Assembly: GCA_018401465.1 (NCBI GenBank)
Contig: JAGYKE010000005.1
Coordinates: forward strand, 620,001 to 684,000
Direction: 5' to 3'
Length of the DNA: 64,000 nucleotides
Origin: Aestuariivita sp.
Lineage (GTDB): Bacteria; Pseudomonadota; Alphaproteobacteria; Rhodobacterales; Rhodobacteraceae
The translations under genes were made by a program, and so were the position numbers. This document shows positions 8,550 to 19,501 of this stretch, piece after piece. Numbering within the stretch: the stretch's first letter is position 1; each line of letters begins with the position of its first letter. The notes under the pieces were generated by a model. The model searched no databases, was not told where the DNA came from, and worked only from the letters and a program-made list of their open reading frames with translations.

Positions 8550-10112
8550 ATGGCCGGGGATCACATGAACGTCCGACACGACAGCGCATCCCATGAGTGG
8601 GGGCCGTTCGGTCGCCCCCTGTTCGAGGACCCCAGCGCCCGCGCGCTGGCCCGGGTCGGCGTGATTGACGTCGGCTCCAACTCCGTGCGTCTTGTCGTGT
8701 TCGACGGCGCCGCACGCAGCCCGGCCTATTTCTACAACGAAAAGATCATGTGCGCTCTGGGCGCGGGCGTTTCGGAGACGGGCCGCCTCAACCCCGAAGG
8801 CCGCCTTCGCGCGCTGGCCGCGATCAAGCGGTTCAAGCTTCTGGCAGAGGGAATGGGCCTGCCGACGCTGACCGCCGTCGCCACCGCCGCCGTGCGCGAC
8901 GCCGAAGACGGTCAGGACTTCCGCGAAGAGGTCCTGCGCGAGACAGGCCTGCGCATCTGGGTCATCGACGGCGAGGAAGAGGCCCGCCTGTCGGCGCAGG
9001 GCGTGTTGCTGGGCTGGCCCGGGGCCTACGGACTCATCTGCGACATCGGCGGATCGTCAATGGAACTGGCCGAAATCCGCGACGGCAAGGTGGGGCGGCG
9101 GGTGACATCATCGCTCGGGCCGCTCAAGCTGCGCGCGCTGCCGGGCGGCGATGCTGGGCGCAAGACGCATATCAAGTCAGTCATGGAAGAGCTTGAGAAA
9201 AAGCTTGGCCCCCAGCGCGACCGTCTGTTCCTTGTCGGCGGGTCGTGGCGCGCCATCGCGCGCATCGACATGGAACGGCGCGGCTATCCGCTGCACGTGC
9301 TGCACGAATACCGCATGACCGCGACCGCCGTGCAGGAAACCGCCAAGTTCATCGAGATGTCGGACCTCAACGTCCTGCGGTCCGCCTGCGGCATATCCGA
9401 CGCGCGCATGGTGCTGGTGCCCTACGCGATGGAGGTGCTCAAGCGCCTTGTGCGCACGTTCAAACCCAAGGACATCGCGCTGTCCTCCTACGGTATCCGC
9501 GAAGGCATGCTGTACGAACAGATGCCCCAGCGCCTGCGCGACCGCGACCCCCTGATCGAGGCCTGCCGCTTCATCGAAGCCAAGGACGCCCGCCTGCCGG
9601 GCTTCGGCAAGACGCTCTACAATTTCGTCACACCGCTTTTCCGCAGCGCGCCCGCCACCAAGCTGCGCATTATCAAGGCCGCGTGCCTTCTGCATGACGT
9701 CAGCTGGCGCGCCCATCCCGATTACCGGGCCGAAACCTGTTTCGACAATGCCACCCGCGCCAATCTGGGCGGGCTGACCCATTCCGAACGCGTCTTCCTC
9801 GGGCTTGCCCTACTGCACCGCTACCGCAACAGCCGCGCTGGCACCCGGTTTGAGGCGCTCTATGACCTCCTGTCGCCCGAAGGCCAGAAAGAGGCCGAAA
9901 TCCTCGGCAAGGCAATGCGCTTCGGCGCGATGTTCTGGATGCAGCCGGGCGAGCCGATGGGCGAGTTCCGCTGGTTCCCCCAGAAGAAGAAGCTGGAATT
10001 CCGCATCCCCGACTCCGCGTTGCCGCTTTACGGGGAAGTGGCGCAGGCGCGGCTTATGTCGCTGGCCTCCTCGCTGCAGGCCGAGGTCAGCGTGAAAACG
10101 ATCCGACGCTGA
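8550..10112 (+). CDS. ppx: Ppx/GppA-family exopolyphosphatase
   Basis: 520-residue ASKHA-fold phosphatase that releases orthophosphate from polyphosphate and/or hydrolyses pppGpp. Phosphate-1 loop VGVIDVGSNSVRLVVFDG and phosphate-2 loop ICDIGGSSMELAEI are intact; an HD-like C-terminal helical domain (LLHDVSWRAHPDYR) follows. Pairing with ppk1 favours the exopolyphosphatase role. Two in-frame ATGs (8550 and 8565) are possible; GGGGA lies just before the second, so the protein may be 5 residues shorter. Confidence 0.9.
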   Translation: MAGDHMNVRHDSASHEWGPFGRPLFEDPSARALARVGVIDVGSNSVRLVVFDGAARSPAYFYNEKIMCALGAGVSETGRLNPEGRLRALAAIKRFKLLAEGMGLPTLTAVATAAVRDAEDGQDFREEVLRETGLRIWVIDGEEEARLSAQGVLLGWPGAYGLICDIGGSSMELAEIRDGKVGRRVTSSLGPLKLRALPGGDAGRKTHIKSVMEELEKKLGPQRDRLFLVGGSWRAIARIDMERRGYPLHVLHEYRMTATAVQETAKFIEMSDLNVLRSACGISDARMVLVPYAMEVLKRLVRTFKPKDIALSSYGIREGMLYEQMPQRLRDRDPLIEACRFIEAKDARLPGFGKTLYNFVTPLFRSAPATKLRIIKAACLLHDVSWRAHPDYRAETCFDNATRANLGGLTHSERVFLGLALLHRYRNSRAGTRFEALYDLLSPEGQKEAEILGKAMRFGAMFWMQPGEPMGEFRWFPQKKKLEFRIPDSALPLYGEVAQARLMSLASSLQAEVSVKTIRR

Positions 10113-10115
10113 CCG

Positions 10116-10475
10116 TTACAGGTCGATCTGGCCTTCGGGCACGGGGTCCTGCTGCGCGTCGGGGGTCACCTTGCGGCGGATGATGATGTCACCGTTGGGC
10201 AGCATTTCGGGTGGATGATAGACCGACCAGTCCTGCACCTGCTCCAGGATATCGGCCATGGCGGGGCCCATTTCCTCAATGAATCCGCGCATGGCGGGCC
10301 CGAACTGTTCGGCCAACCCCGCCAGATCGTCAAGCGCGGGCGCCATTTCGCCCCGCAGCCCCTCAAGGAACATCTCGGCCCCGCGCTGCATCAGGCTGCG
10401 CGGATCGCTCTCCGCCTCCTGCGCGGCGGCGGGCAGGGCAAGGAAGATCAGAAGCGGCAAGGCGATGCGGGTCAT
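10116..10475 (-). CDS. Small secreted protein of unknown function
   Basis: 119 residues with a clear Sec signal peptide (MTRIALPLLIFLALPAAAQ, cleavage probably after AAAQ or AAA). The mature part is acidic and Met-rich (SLMQRGAEMFLEGLRGEMAP; FIEEMGPAMADILEQVQDW) and ends with a conserved-looking tail (PPEMLPNGDIIIRRK). I recognise it only as a conserved rhodobacterial periplasmic protein. Its ATG overlaps the stop of the upstream nuclease/phosphatase gene by 4 bases, and it converges on the phosphatase gene with 3 bases between stop codons. Confidence 0.8.
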   Translation of the reverse strand: MTRIALPLLIFLALPAAAQEAESDPRSLMQRGAEMFLEGLRGEMAPALDDLAGLAEQFGPAMRGFIEEMGPAMADILEQVQDWSVYHPPEMLPNGDIIIRRKVTPDAQQDPVPEGQIDL

Positions 10476-11515
10476 GTTCCGGATATAGTCGGTCGGGGCG
10501 GGTTTTGTGAGTCCCCCTCGTCGAGATCGAGCGTGACCGGGAAATGGTCCGAGGCCGCCAGCAGCGCCTCGCGAAGCTCCGGGTCCGACCAGCAGTGCGG
10601 GTCGTCAAACGGATGCCAGATGCGCCAGGCCGGACGTCGCGCCATCAGCCCGGGCGACACGAAGATGTAGTCAAGCAGCGCCTGCAGAAAGCGCTTTTCC
10701 GGTTCGATATAGAACCGCGCGGTGGTGGGCATGACCCCAAGCCGCTGCCGCAGCGCAAGCCGGGCATGGGGGTCTAACAACGCATGCTCGCCCTCGCCCA
10801 TCACGATCTCGACCGAAGATCGCCCGAACAGCCCCTCATAGGCGTCCAGACCGGGGCCGTCGTTCAGATCGCCTAGCACGATCAGCGCCTCGCCCGCGTC
10901 CAGATGCGCCTCGATCCGCGCCCGCAGCCAGATCGCCTGCGCCAACTGCTTGCGCCGGTTCTGGATCGCCATGCGCATCATCTGGTCGTGCCCGCGCGCA
11001 CCATGGGGCGCCTTCGATTTCAGATGCGCCCCGATCCAGCGCATCCTCAGGCCGCCCGCCGTCACCACCTCCAGTTCCAGCGGCGGCTTGGAGAACCGCA
11101 CCACATCCGCCGTCGCGTCGATGTCGAGATCGATGCGGAACGATCTGTCGAAGCGCGGCGCGCCGTCGCCGCCCTGCGGATCGTGCCGGGCCGACAGGCG
11201 GTCGGGGTCGAACAGCAGCGCGATCTCCTGTTGGGTGTCGTTGGCGAAGCCCATGACCGCGCGCCGCGTGCGCAACCCGAAAACCGCCGCGAAATGTTCC
11301 AGCGCGCGCACCGTGTCGCGCCGCCGGCTCCGGTCGGGCGCTTCCACCACCAAGACCGCATCGGCATCCAGCGCGACGAAGACCTTGGCCACCGCCTCGG
11401 TCTGCTGCGCCCGGCTCACCCCGAACCGCGCCGAGGGTACGTCATCGACGATCGGCCGGTCATGCGCGTCGAAAAGCGCGTTGAACCATTCGATGTTCCA
11501 CGTGGCGATCCGCAT
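10472..11515 (-). CDS. Endonuclease/exonuclease/phosphatase-family protein
   Basis: 347-residue metal-dependent hydrolase of the EEP (DNase I-like) fold. Visible signatures in order: MRIATWNIEWFN at the N-terminus, VLVVEAPDR (catalytic Glu region), IGAHLKSKAP, VLGDLNDGPG (catalytic Asp/Asn) and ASDHFPVTLDL (C-terminal Asp-His). The substrate could be a nucleic acid or a phosphoester; the sequence does not decide. No signal peptide, so cytoplasmic. Middle gene of a tightly overlapping leftward trio: one-base overlap with the TerB/J-domain gene before it and a 4-base overlap with the secreted-protein gene after it. Confidence 0.85.
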   Translation of the reverse strand: MRIATWNIEWFNALFDAHDRPIVDDVPSARFGVSRAQQTEAVAKVFVALDADAVLVVEAPDRSRRRDTVRALEHFAAVFGLRTRRAVMGFANDTQQEIALLFDPDRLSARHDPQGGDGAPRFDRSFRIDLDIDATADVVRFSKPPLELEVVTAGGLRMRWIGAHLKSKAPHGARGHDQMMRMAIQNRRKQLAQAIWLRARIEAHLDAGEALIVLGDLNDGPGLDAYEGLFGRSSVEIVMGEGEHALLDPHARLALRQRLGVMPTTARFYIEPEKRFLQALLDYIFVSPGLMARRPAWRIWHPFDDPHCWSDPELREALLAASDHFPVTLDLDEGDSQNPPRPTISGT

Positions 11516-12195
11516 CAGGCCCGCGCCGCCCGGATCTCCTCCCAGGCGCGGTTGATGTCGACCATGCGCCGTTCGGCCAGCCGGATCGCCTCTTCCGGCA
11601 CGCCACGCGCGAGCATGCGGTCGGGGTGGTTTTCGACCACCCGCGCCCGCCAGGCGCGGCGGATCTCCTCGAGTGCCGACCCGGGCGCCACCCCCAGCAC
11701 CGCATAGGGGTCGGGCGCGGCATCCGGCACGAAGCGCGCGCGCAGCGCCCGGAAATCCGGCTCGGGCAGGCCGAAAATGTCGGCGACCGTCTCGAGAAAC
11801 CGGTTCTCGCCCGGGTGATAGAACCCGTCGGCCATGGCGATGTGAAACAGCCCCTCCATCAGGTCGCTCAGCGTCCCGCGGTCATCGGCGAACATGGTGC
11901 GGATGCGCCTTGCATATTCCTCGTACCCCGCCACGTCCTGTCGGGCCAGGTTGAAGACCCGCGCCGCGCCCGCCTCGTCCTCGCGCGCGATCTCGAAGAC
12001 CTCGCGGAAGGCGGTGACCTCGTCGCGCGTCACCTGCCCGTCGGCCTTGGCCATCTTCGCGCCCAGCGCGACCACGGCGATCGCGAAGGCGACGCTGCGC
12101 TCGGGCGGGGTGCGCAGACGGTCGAAGACCGCGGCCAGGCTTTCGCCCTGGGCCAGCGCGGACAGCGCGTCGGTGATGCGGGTCCAGATTGACAT
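11515..12195 (-). CDS. TerB-J-domain (DjlA-like) protein
   Basis: 226 residues. Residues about 35-150 form a TerB-like helical domain (AKMAKADGQVTRDEVTAFRE; AMADGFYHPGENRFLE), and residues 160-226 a J-domain with the HPD tripeptide (NHPDRM) that stimulates an Hsp70 ATPase. This order resembles DjlA, but the N-terminal membrane helix of enterobacterial DjlA is absent, so it is probably a soluble DnaK co-chaperone. First gene of the overlapping trio with the EEP hydrolase and the secreted protein. No clear ribosome site. Confidence 0.88.
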   Translation of the reverse strand: MSIWTRITDALSALAQGESLAAVFDRLRTPPERSVAFAIAVVALGAKMAKADGQVTRDEVTAFREVFEIAREDEAGAARVFNLARQDVAGYEEYARRIRTMFADDRGTLSDLMEGLFHIAMADGFYHPGENRFLETVADIFGLPEPDFRALRARFVPDAAPDPYAVLGVAPGSALEEIRRAWRARVVENHPDRMLARGVPEEAIRLAERRMVDINRAWEEIRAARA

Positions 12196-12238
12196 GGGCC
12201 AGAGCCTAGCGTGCGACGCGTCCCGTGTCAGTGCGGCA

Positions 12239-12718
12239 TCACAGGATTTTCTGCATCAGGACAAGATCGAGCCATTGCCCGAACTTGCGCCCCACCTGGG
12301 GCATGCGCCCCACCTCGCGGAACCCCACCGCCCGGTGAAAGCCGATGCCGCCCGGGTTCGCGCTGCTGATGCAGGCGACGAGCACATGCACGCCCTCGCG
12401 CCGCGCCTCCTCCTCGAGCGCACGCATCAGCGCGCGGCCCACCCCCCGTGCCCGGCCCGCCGGCGCAAGAAGGATCGAATGCTCCTTCGTCGCGGCATAG
12501 CCCGGACCCGCGCGGAACTGCGCGAAGCTCGCAAAGCCCAGCGCCTCGCCCTCGTCCAAGGCCAGAAGGCAGACCGTCGCGCCGGTTGCGAGCGCCTGCG
12601 CCACCGCCTCGGGCTTCCGTTCCTCGGTGGTGAAGGTGACCAGCGTGTCATGCACGAACGGGTTCGCGATGGCACAGATCGTGCCCGCATCCTGCGGCGT
12701 CGCGCGGCGGATGATCAT
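12239..12718 (-). CDS. GNAT-family N-acetyltransferase, phosphinothricin-acetyltransferase-like
   Basis: 159-residue acetyl-CoA-dependent N-acetyltransferase. It has the layout of the PAT/Bar subgroup: N-terminal MIIRRATPQDAGTICAIANPFV, motif A acetyl-CoA loop GRARGVGRALMRALEEEA, and late CISSANPGGIGFHRAVGFREVG. Substrates in this subgroup include phosphinothricin, methionine derivatives and other amino-acid analogues; the actual substrate is not evident. Overlaps the upstream VOC gene by 4 bases (ATGA), so the two are co-translated. Confidence 0.87.
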   Translation of the reverse strand: MIIRRATPQDAGTICAIANPFVHDTLVTFTTEERKPEAVAQALATGATVCLLALDEGEALGFASFAQFRAGPGYAATKEHSILLAPAGRARGVGRALMRALEEEARREGVHVLVACISSANPGGIGFHRAVGFREVGRMPQVGRKFGQWLDLVLMQKIL

Positions 12719-13332
12719 GCGAGGGACCGCAGCCCGTGGGGCGTGTCGATCTCGGCCAGAAGGCGGCTCTCCTGCGCCGTCTCGAAGACGACCCGCGCGT
12801 CACGCAGATGCGGTGCCAAAAGTGCTGCCAGATCGCGCGCCTGCGGATGGGCGACCACCAGCCGCCGCAGCGCGCAGCCCGCATCCGCCAGCCGCGTGGC
12901 GGGATGCACGGCGCAATCCCACTGGATCAGCGCGGGAAAGCGGTTGTCGAAGGGCAGGATGCCATCGGCCGGCACAGCCATCCGCCAGCGCAGATCGCCG
13001 CGCGCCAGCGCGACGGTCTGCCCGACGCCGGGCGGCAGGGCGGCCAGCAACCCGTCGATATCCCCGGTCCGGCAGATCCAGTTGGTGAGCCGCGGCGGCC
13101 CCGAAAAACGGTCCAGATCGAACCAGCGCGGCCGGTCGGGGCGCGGGGCATCCGGGTTCGCCGCGATCGCCTCGAGGTACAGCCCGTCCGCCAGCCCCAG
13201 AAGCCGGTTATGGGTGTGAAAGACGTCGTGCTGCCCGCCGGGCTGCAACGCGACGCCCAGCGCCGCCTCGACCGCTTCCGTCGCCGCCTCCAGCGTCTCA
13301 CCCGCCACCGCGATGTGATCGAGTTCCATCAT
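12715..13332 (-). CDS. VOC-superfamily (glyoxalase-like) protein
   Basis: About 205 residues; starts MMELDHIAVAGETLEAATEA, a typical first beta-alpha unit of the glyoxalase-like fold, with HDVFHTHNRLLGLADGLYLE in the second unit. The open frame extends 32 codons upstream through a repeat element, which is not credible protein; the ATG pair at 13332/13329 is chosen. It lies just downstream of the methylmalonyl-CoA mutase gene on the same strand, but is longer than methylmalonyl-CoA epimerase (about 135 residues) and differs in sequence, so it should not be called epimerase. Substrate unknown. Confidence 0.82.
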   Translation of the reverse strand: MMELDHIAVAGETLEAATEAVEAALGVALQPGGQHDVFHTHNRLLGLADGLYLEAIAANPDAPRPDRPRWFDLDRFSGPPRLTNWICRTGDIDGLLAALPPGVGQTVALARGDLRWRMAVPADGILPFDNRFPALIQWDCAVHPATRLADAGCALRRLVVAHPQARDLAALLAPHLRDARVVFETAQESRLLAEIDTPHGLRSLA

Positions 13333-13345
13333 GCCCACACCCTGT

Positions 13346-13416
13346 TTTCCTCTCGCCCGAAATATCCTCGGGGGGTGAGCGGGCGCAAGCCCGCGAGGGG
13401 GGCAGACAGCCCCCCT
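13346..13416 (-). repeat. Intergenic hairpin/GGATATTT repeat, copy 1
   Basis: Reading leftward: hairpin of G6/C6, hairpin GCGGGC-TTGC-GCCCGC, then CCCCCCGAGGATATTT followed by CGGGCGAGAGGAA. The same order (GC hairpin, C-run, GGATATTT, purine-rich tail ending in a GAAGA/GAGGAA-like motif) recurs near 59.7 kb, and a partial copy lies near 44.5 kb. Confidence 0.65.
13379..13415 (-). terminator. Double hairpin downstream of the mutase gene
   Basis: Two stems lie 10 bases beyond the mutase stop: a 7-bp GGGGGGC/GCCCCCC stem (13397-13415) and a 6-bp GCGGGC/GCCCGC stem (13379-13394). No T-run follows, so termination may be weak or need Rho. Confidence 0.5.
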
Positions 13417-13424
13417 GCCCGGCA

Positions 13425-15554
<2,130 letters not shown>

Positions 15555-16627
15555 GGTGTCTTCCTCTTGTCAGGTCGGTCCGGGCGGGGTTGACCCCGTC
15601 CCTGTTCTGGATTTCCGGGCGCGCCAGCCGCGCAAGGCCACCGGCCCCCGCGGTCAGCCACATCATGTCGTCGGCATGCGCCTCGCGCAGGGCGGCGCGC
15701 TGGGTGTCGTCAAAGGGCATCCATGGCCCTTCACCCGCGGGCAGGCGGGCAGCGTCGCGCCCTGCCAGCGCGCGCAGGGCGGGCAGGTGCGGCGTCGCGT
15801 TCAGCCGGTCGCGCGCGCGCCGCAGGGGCGCGGGCCGTCCGGTCAGCGCGGCCAACTGCGCCTCGGGGCGGCCGGCGAAATCCTCGTGCGGGAGCACCGT
15901 CAGCGCCACGCCGGGTGCCGCGGCGGCGATGTCGGCGATCACGTCGCGCCAGCTGCGCTTGGCCGCGGCCAGCCGCGCGGTCAGCCCCGCGGGCGCCACC
16001 CCGCGCCCGCGCAGCACCGCATAGCCGAAAGCCGACGCCCAGTAGGCGTCCAGCCCCCGGACGTTCAGAGCGATGCCTGTCAGGCGGCCATCGAAGGCTT
16101 CAGCCAGCCGGGCGACACGTTCGCCCGCACCTGAATAAAGATCGCCCAGCCGCAGGTTGGCAGGCATCGTGCCGATCATGTTTTCGTCGCTGACGATCAG
16201 GCACGCGACGCCCGCATCGTTTGCCTGCGCGCAGCGCTGCGCGATCCGCGCCCGTGCGCGGGTGGCACGTGCCGCCTGCCCGCGCTGTCCCGGCACCGGC
16301 GTGATGCCGTCGAGCAGCCCCGACCGCGTGCGCACCGGCCCCCAGAACCCGGTGCCATCCGCGCGCAAAGCGTCGGAATTCGCACGCAGATAATGCTGGA
16401 ACGACGTGGTGGCGCAGCGATGCGCACCGATATGCAGGATGACGTCCATCGCCCCGATTGCCTTCCGGATCAGCGCCGCCCCGTCCGGCCACGTCCCGGG
16501 GAATGCGCCGATCCTGACGCGATAGTCCTGACAAAGGGTTGAGACGCGGAAAATCCCGGGCCGGGCCGCTGCGGAATTCTTCGCAAAGCCTTGCGCGCCG
16601 CCTATATCTGGCATCGGAGGTCGCGTC

Positions 16628-17074
16628 ATGAAACATCTGCTCGCGCTTGTCATCGCAGGCTTTTTCCCGCTGCAGGCCCTGGCCGGCGATGCAGCGACCG
16701 ATCCCCTTGCCGAGCTGATCCGCCCCGCAGGCGACAGTGAGCGGTCCGAGTTCAAGTGGATCAATCGCCTGATCGTCGTCTTTGCCGACACGCCCGCCGA
16801 TCCGCGCTTCGCCGACCAGATCCAGCTTCTGGAACGCGATCTGCCTGCGCTGGCAGACCGCGAAGTGATCGTGCTCACCGATACCGACGCAGCCGCGATG
16901 TCGCCGCTGCGCCGGGAACTGCGCCCGCGCGGGTTCATGCTGGTGCTGATCGCCAAGGACGGCACGGTGAGCCAGCGCAAACCCTTCCCGTGGAGCGTGC
17001 GCGAACTCACCCGCTCCATCGACAAGATGCCGTTGCGCCAGCGCGAAATCCTCGAACGCCAGAGAGGCGGCTGA
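16628..17074 (+). CDS. Secreted DUF4174-domain protein
   Basis: 148 residues with a Sec signal peptide (MKHLLALVIAGFFPLQALAG, cleavage near ALA-G). The mature part matches the DUF4174 pattern: FKWINRLIVVFADTPADPRF, then a thioredoxin-like alternation of strands and helices (REVIVLTDT, GFMLVLIAKDGTVSQRK), ending IDKMPLRQREI. Function unknown; family members are periplasmic. Transcribed divergently from the sulfotransferase-like gene (178 bases between starts), with a convergent pccA downstream. Confidence 0.85.
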   Translation: MKHLLALVIAGFFPLQALAGDAATDPLAELIRPAGDSERSEFKWINRLIVVFADTPADPRFADQIQLLERDLPALADREVIVLTDTDAAAMSPLRRELRPRGFMLVLIAKDGTVSQRKPFPWSVRELTRSIDKMPLRQREILERQRGG

Positions 17075-17137
17075 CCCCTTTCGGGGCGCGGTATCTGGCG
17101 GGTTCCGGTCATCGTGTGGCGCGCCGCGCCGTCCCCC

Positions 17138-19183
17138 TCACTCGAACTCCATGATGACGGCGTCCACACCCATGCTGTCGCCCGGTGCGGCGTTGATCTT
17201 CGTCACCACGCCCTTGCGTTCGGCGCGCAGGATGTTTTCCATCTTCATCGCCTCGACCGTGCAGAGCGCCTGACCCTCCTGCACCTCGTCGCCCTCGGCC
17301 ACGTTGATCTTCACGATCAGTCCCGGCATCGGGCAAAGGAGCATCTTCGACGTGTCGGGCGGCAGCTTCTCGGGCATCAGCAGGGCAAGCTCGGCCTGAC
17401 GCGGGGTGCGCACATGCACCTTGATGTCGGCACCGCGCGTGCGGATGCGGAAGCCCCCGGTGATCTTCGTGGCCTTGAGAACGACAGTTTCGCCGTTCAC
17501 GTCGAGCCGCGCCAGCGATGCGCCGGGCGTCCAGTCGCTTGTGACCCGCAGGGCCTGACCGTCGGCGAAGGTCACGGTCGATCCGTCGTGATCGGCCGCG
17601 ATCGTCACGTCATGGCGGTCGCCCTGCAGCGTCACGACCCAGTCGGTGCCCACCTTGCGTTCATGGTTGTCCATCCGGCCCGACACCCGGGTGCGCCGGA
17701 TCTCGGCCACCCGGTGCATCGCGGCGCAGGCCGCCGCGATCCGCCGCAGATCGTCCGAGGCCAGCGTGACGCCGGTGAAGCCTTCGGGATATTCCTCGGC
17801 GATGAAGGCGGTCGTGATGTCGCCCGAGACGAAGCGCGGGTGATCCATGACCGCCGACAGGAAGGGCAGGTTGTGGCCGATCCCCTCGACCTCGAAACTG
17901 TCGAGCGCAACGCGCATCGCCTCGATCGCCTCGGCGCGGGTGGGCGCCCAGGTGCAGAGCTTGGCGATCATCGGGTCGTAATAGATGCTGATTTCGCCAC
18001 CCTCGAACACGCCGGTGTCGTTGCGCACCGCCGCATCGCCCGCTGGTGCCTCGCCCTGCCATTTGCCGTTTTTCAGAAGCGGCCCGGCGGCGATTTCGGC
18101 AGGCGGGCGATAGCGCGTCAGACGGCCTGTCGAGGGCAGGAAGTTGCGATAGGGGTCTTCGGCGTAAAGCCGGTTCTCGATCGCCCAACCGATCAGCTTG
18201 ACGTCGTCTTGCGTGATCGACAGCGGCTCACCGGAGGCCACGCGGATCATCTGTTCGACCAGATCCACCCCGGTGATCAGTTCGGTGACGGGATGTTCCA
18301 CCTGCAGGCGGGTGTTCATCTCGAGGAAGTAGAAGTTCTTCTGCCCGTCCACGATGAATTCCACCGTGCCCGCGCTTGCATATCCCACCGCCTTGGCCAG
18401 CGCGACCGCCTGTTCGCCCATCGCCTTGCGCGTCGCCGCGTCAAGGAAAGGCGACGGCGCCTCTTCGACGACCTTCTGGTTGCGGCGCTGGATCGAACAT
18501 TCACGCTCGCCCAGATAGATGCCGTTGCCGTGGCTGTCGCACAGGACCTGGATCTCGATATGACGGGGCTGGGTCACGAACTTCTCGATGAAGATGCGGT
18601 CGTCGCCGAAACTGCTCGCCGCCTCGTTCTTCGACGACTGGAAGCCCTCGCGCGCCTCTTCGTCGGACCACGCGATGCGCATGCCCTTGCCACCGCCGCC
18701 GGCGCTGGCCTTGATCATCACGGGGTAGCCGACCTCGCGGCTGATCTTCACCGCCTCTTCGGCATCGCCGATCAGGCCCATGTATCCGGGAACCGTGCTG
18801 ACGCCCGCCTCCTGCGCGATCTTCTTCGAGGTGATCTTGTCGCCCATCGCCTCGATCGCTCCGACCGGGGGGCCCACGAAGATCACGCCCTCGCGCTCCA
18901 GCGCCTGCGCGAATTTCGGATTCTCGGACAGGAAGCCATAGCCCGGATGCACCGCTTCGGCGCCGGTCTTGCGGATCGCTTCCATCACCTTGTCGATCAC
19001 GATGTAGGACTGGTTCGCCGGCGGCGGGCCGATATGCACCGCCTCGTCGGCCATGCGCACATGCAGCGCATGCGCATCGGCGTCGGAATAGATGGCAACC
19101 GTCGAAATCCCCATCTTGCGGGCGGTCTTGATGACGCGGCAGGCGATTTCGCCACGGTTGGCGATCAGGATCTTCTTGAACAT
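17138..19183 (-). CDS. pccA: Propionyl-CoA carboxylase alpha (biotin) subunit
   Basis: Biotin carboxylase plus biotin-carrier chain that makes carboxybiotin for conversion of propionyl-CoA to methylmalonyl-CoA; works with PccB. 681 residues: N-terminal MFKKILIANRGEIACRVIKT, ATP-grasp loop KASAGGGGKGMRI, catalytic segment EMNTRLQVEHPVTE, a BT linker domain, and the C-terminal biotinyl motif VEAMKMEN (last 35 residues). The frame opens 24 codons earlier, but the family start at 19183 is used. Lies about 2.3 kb from pccB with four small genes between them, an arrangement seen in roseobacters. Confidence 0.96.
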   Translation of the reverse strand: MFKKILIANRGEIACRVIKTARKMGISTVAIYSDADAHALHVRMADEAVHIGPPPANQSYIVIDKVMEAIRKTGAEAVHPGYGFLSENPKFAQALEREGVIFVGPPVGAIEAMGDKITSKKIAQEAGVSTVPGYMGLIGDAEEAVKISREVGYPVMIKASAGGGGKGMRIAWSDEEAREGFQSSKNEAASSFGDDRIFIEKFVTQPRHIEIQVLCDSHGNGIYLGERECSIQRRNQKVVEEAPSPFLDAATRKAMGEQAVALAKAVGYASAGTVEFIVDGQKNFYFLEMNTRLQVEHPVTELITGVDLVEQMIRVASGEPLSITQDDVKLIGWAIENRLYAEDPYRNFLPSTGRLTRYRPPAEIAAGPLLKNGKWQGEAPAGDAAVRNDTGVFEGGEISIYYDPMIAKLCTWAPTRAEAIEAMRVALDSFEVEGIGHNLPFLSAVMDHPRFVSGDITTAFIAEEYPEGFTGVTLASDDLRRIAAACAAMHRVAEIRRTRVSGRMDNHERKVGTDWVVTLQGDRHDVTIAADHDGSTVTFADGQALRVTSDWTPGASLARLDVNGETVVLKATKITGGFRIRTRGADIKVHVRTPRQAELALLMPEKLPPDTSKMLLCPMPGLIVKINVAEGDEVQEGQALCTVEAMKMENILRAERKGVVTKINAAPGDSMGVDAVIMEFE

Positions 19184-19297
19184 GCGGTGTCCCTTGTCTT
19201 GAAAACGTGCAGACGCAAAACGCCGCGCGCAGGCTTGTCCCCGCACGCGGCGCATGGCATCAGATTTCGGTAAGACCGGGCGCGCGGCCCGGTCAGA

Positions 19298-19501
19298 TCA
19301 GCATTTGCCCGGGTTCTGCTGGCAGAACAGGATGTTCGCGCCCGCCCCGATGGCCGCCCCGGCCAGAAGGTTACCGTTGATGACTGCAGCCGTGCCCGCT
19401 CCGGCCACGCCGCCCACGATCGCCTGTTCGCCGACGGTGTCGCCGCAGGCGGCAAGCCCGCCGCACAGCGCCAGCCCAAGCACGATTTTCCTGATATACA
19501 T
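19298..19501 (-). CDS. Small glycine-rich lipoprotein
   Basis: 67 residues. Signal peptide MYIRKIVLGLALCGGLAAC ends in a lipobox (LAAC), so it is probably lipidated at Cys19. The mature part has a glycine-zipper-like stretch (VGGVAGAGTAAVINGNLLAG AAIGAGAN) and ends with two cysteines (FCQQNPGKC). Ribosome site AAGGA is 8 bases before this ATG; the earlier in-frame ATG at 19510 is too close to it. Located between pccA and pccB on the same strand. Function unknown. Confidence 0.82.
   Translation of the reverse strand: MYIRKIVLGLALCGGLAACGDTVGEQAIVGGVAGAGTAAVINGNLLAGAAIGAGANILFCQQNPGKC

Noticed and set aside
12715-13332. Methylmalonyl-CoA epimerase
   Set aside because: Too long and without the epimerase sequence pattern, despite its position near the mutase gene.
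15555-15700. PccR box in front of the mutase gene
   Set aside because: No TTTGCAAA-like pair is visible upstream of the mutase start; the region is coding for the overlapping sulfotransferase-like frame.
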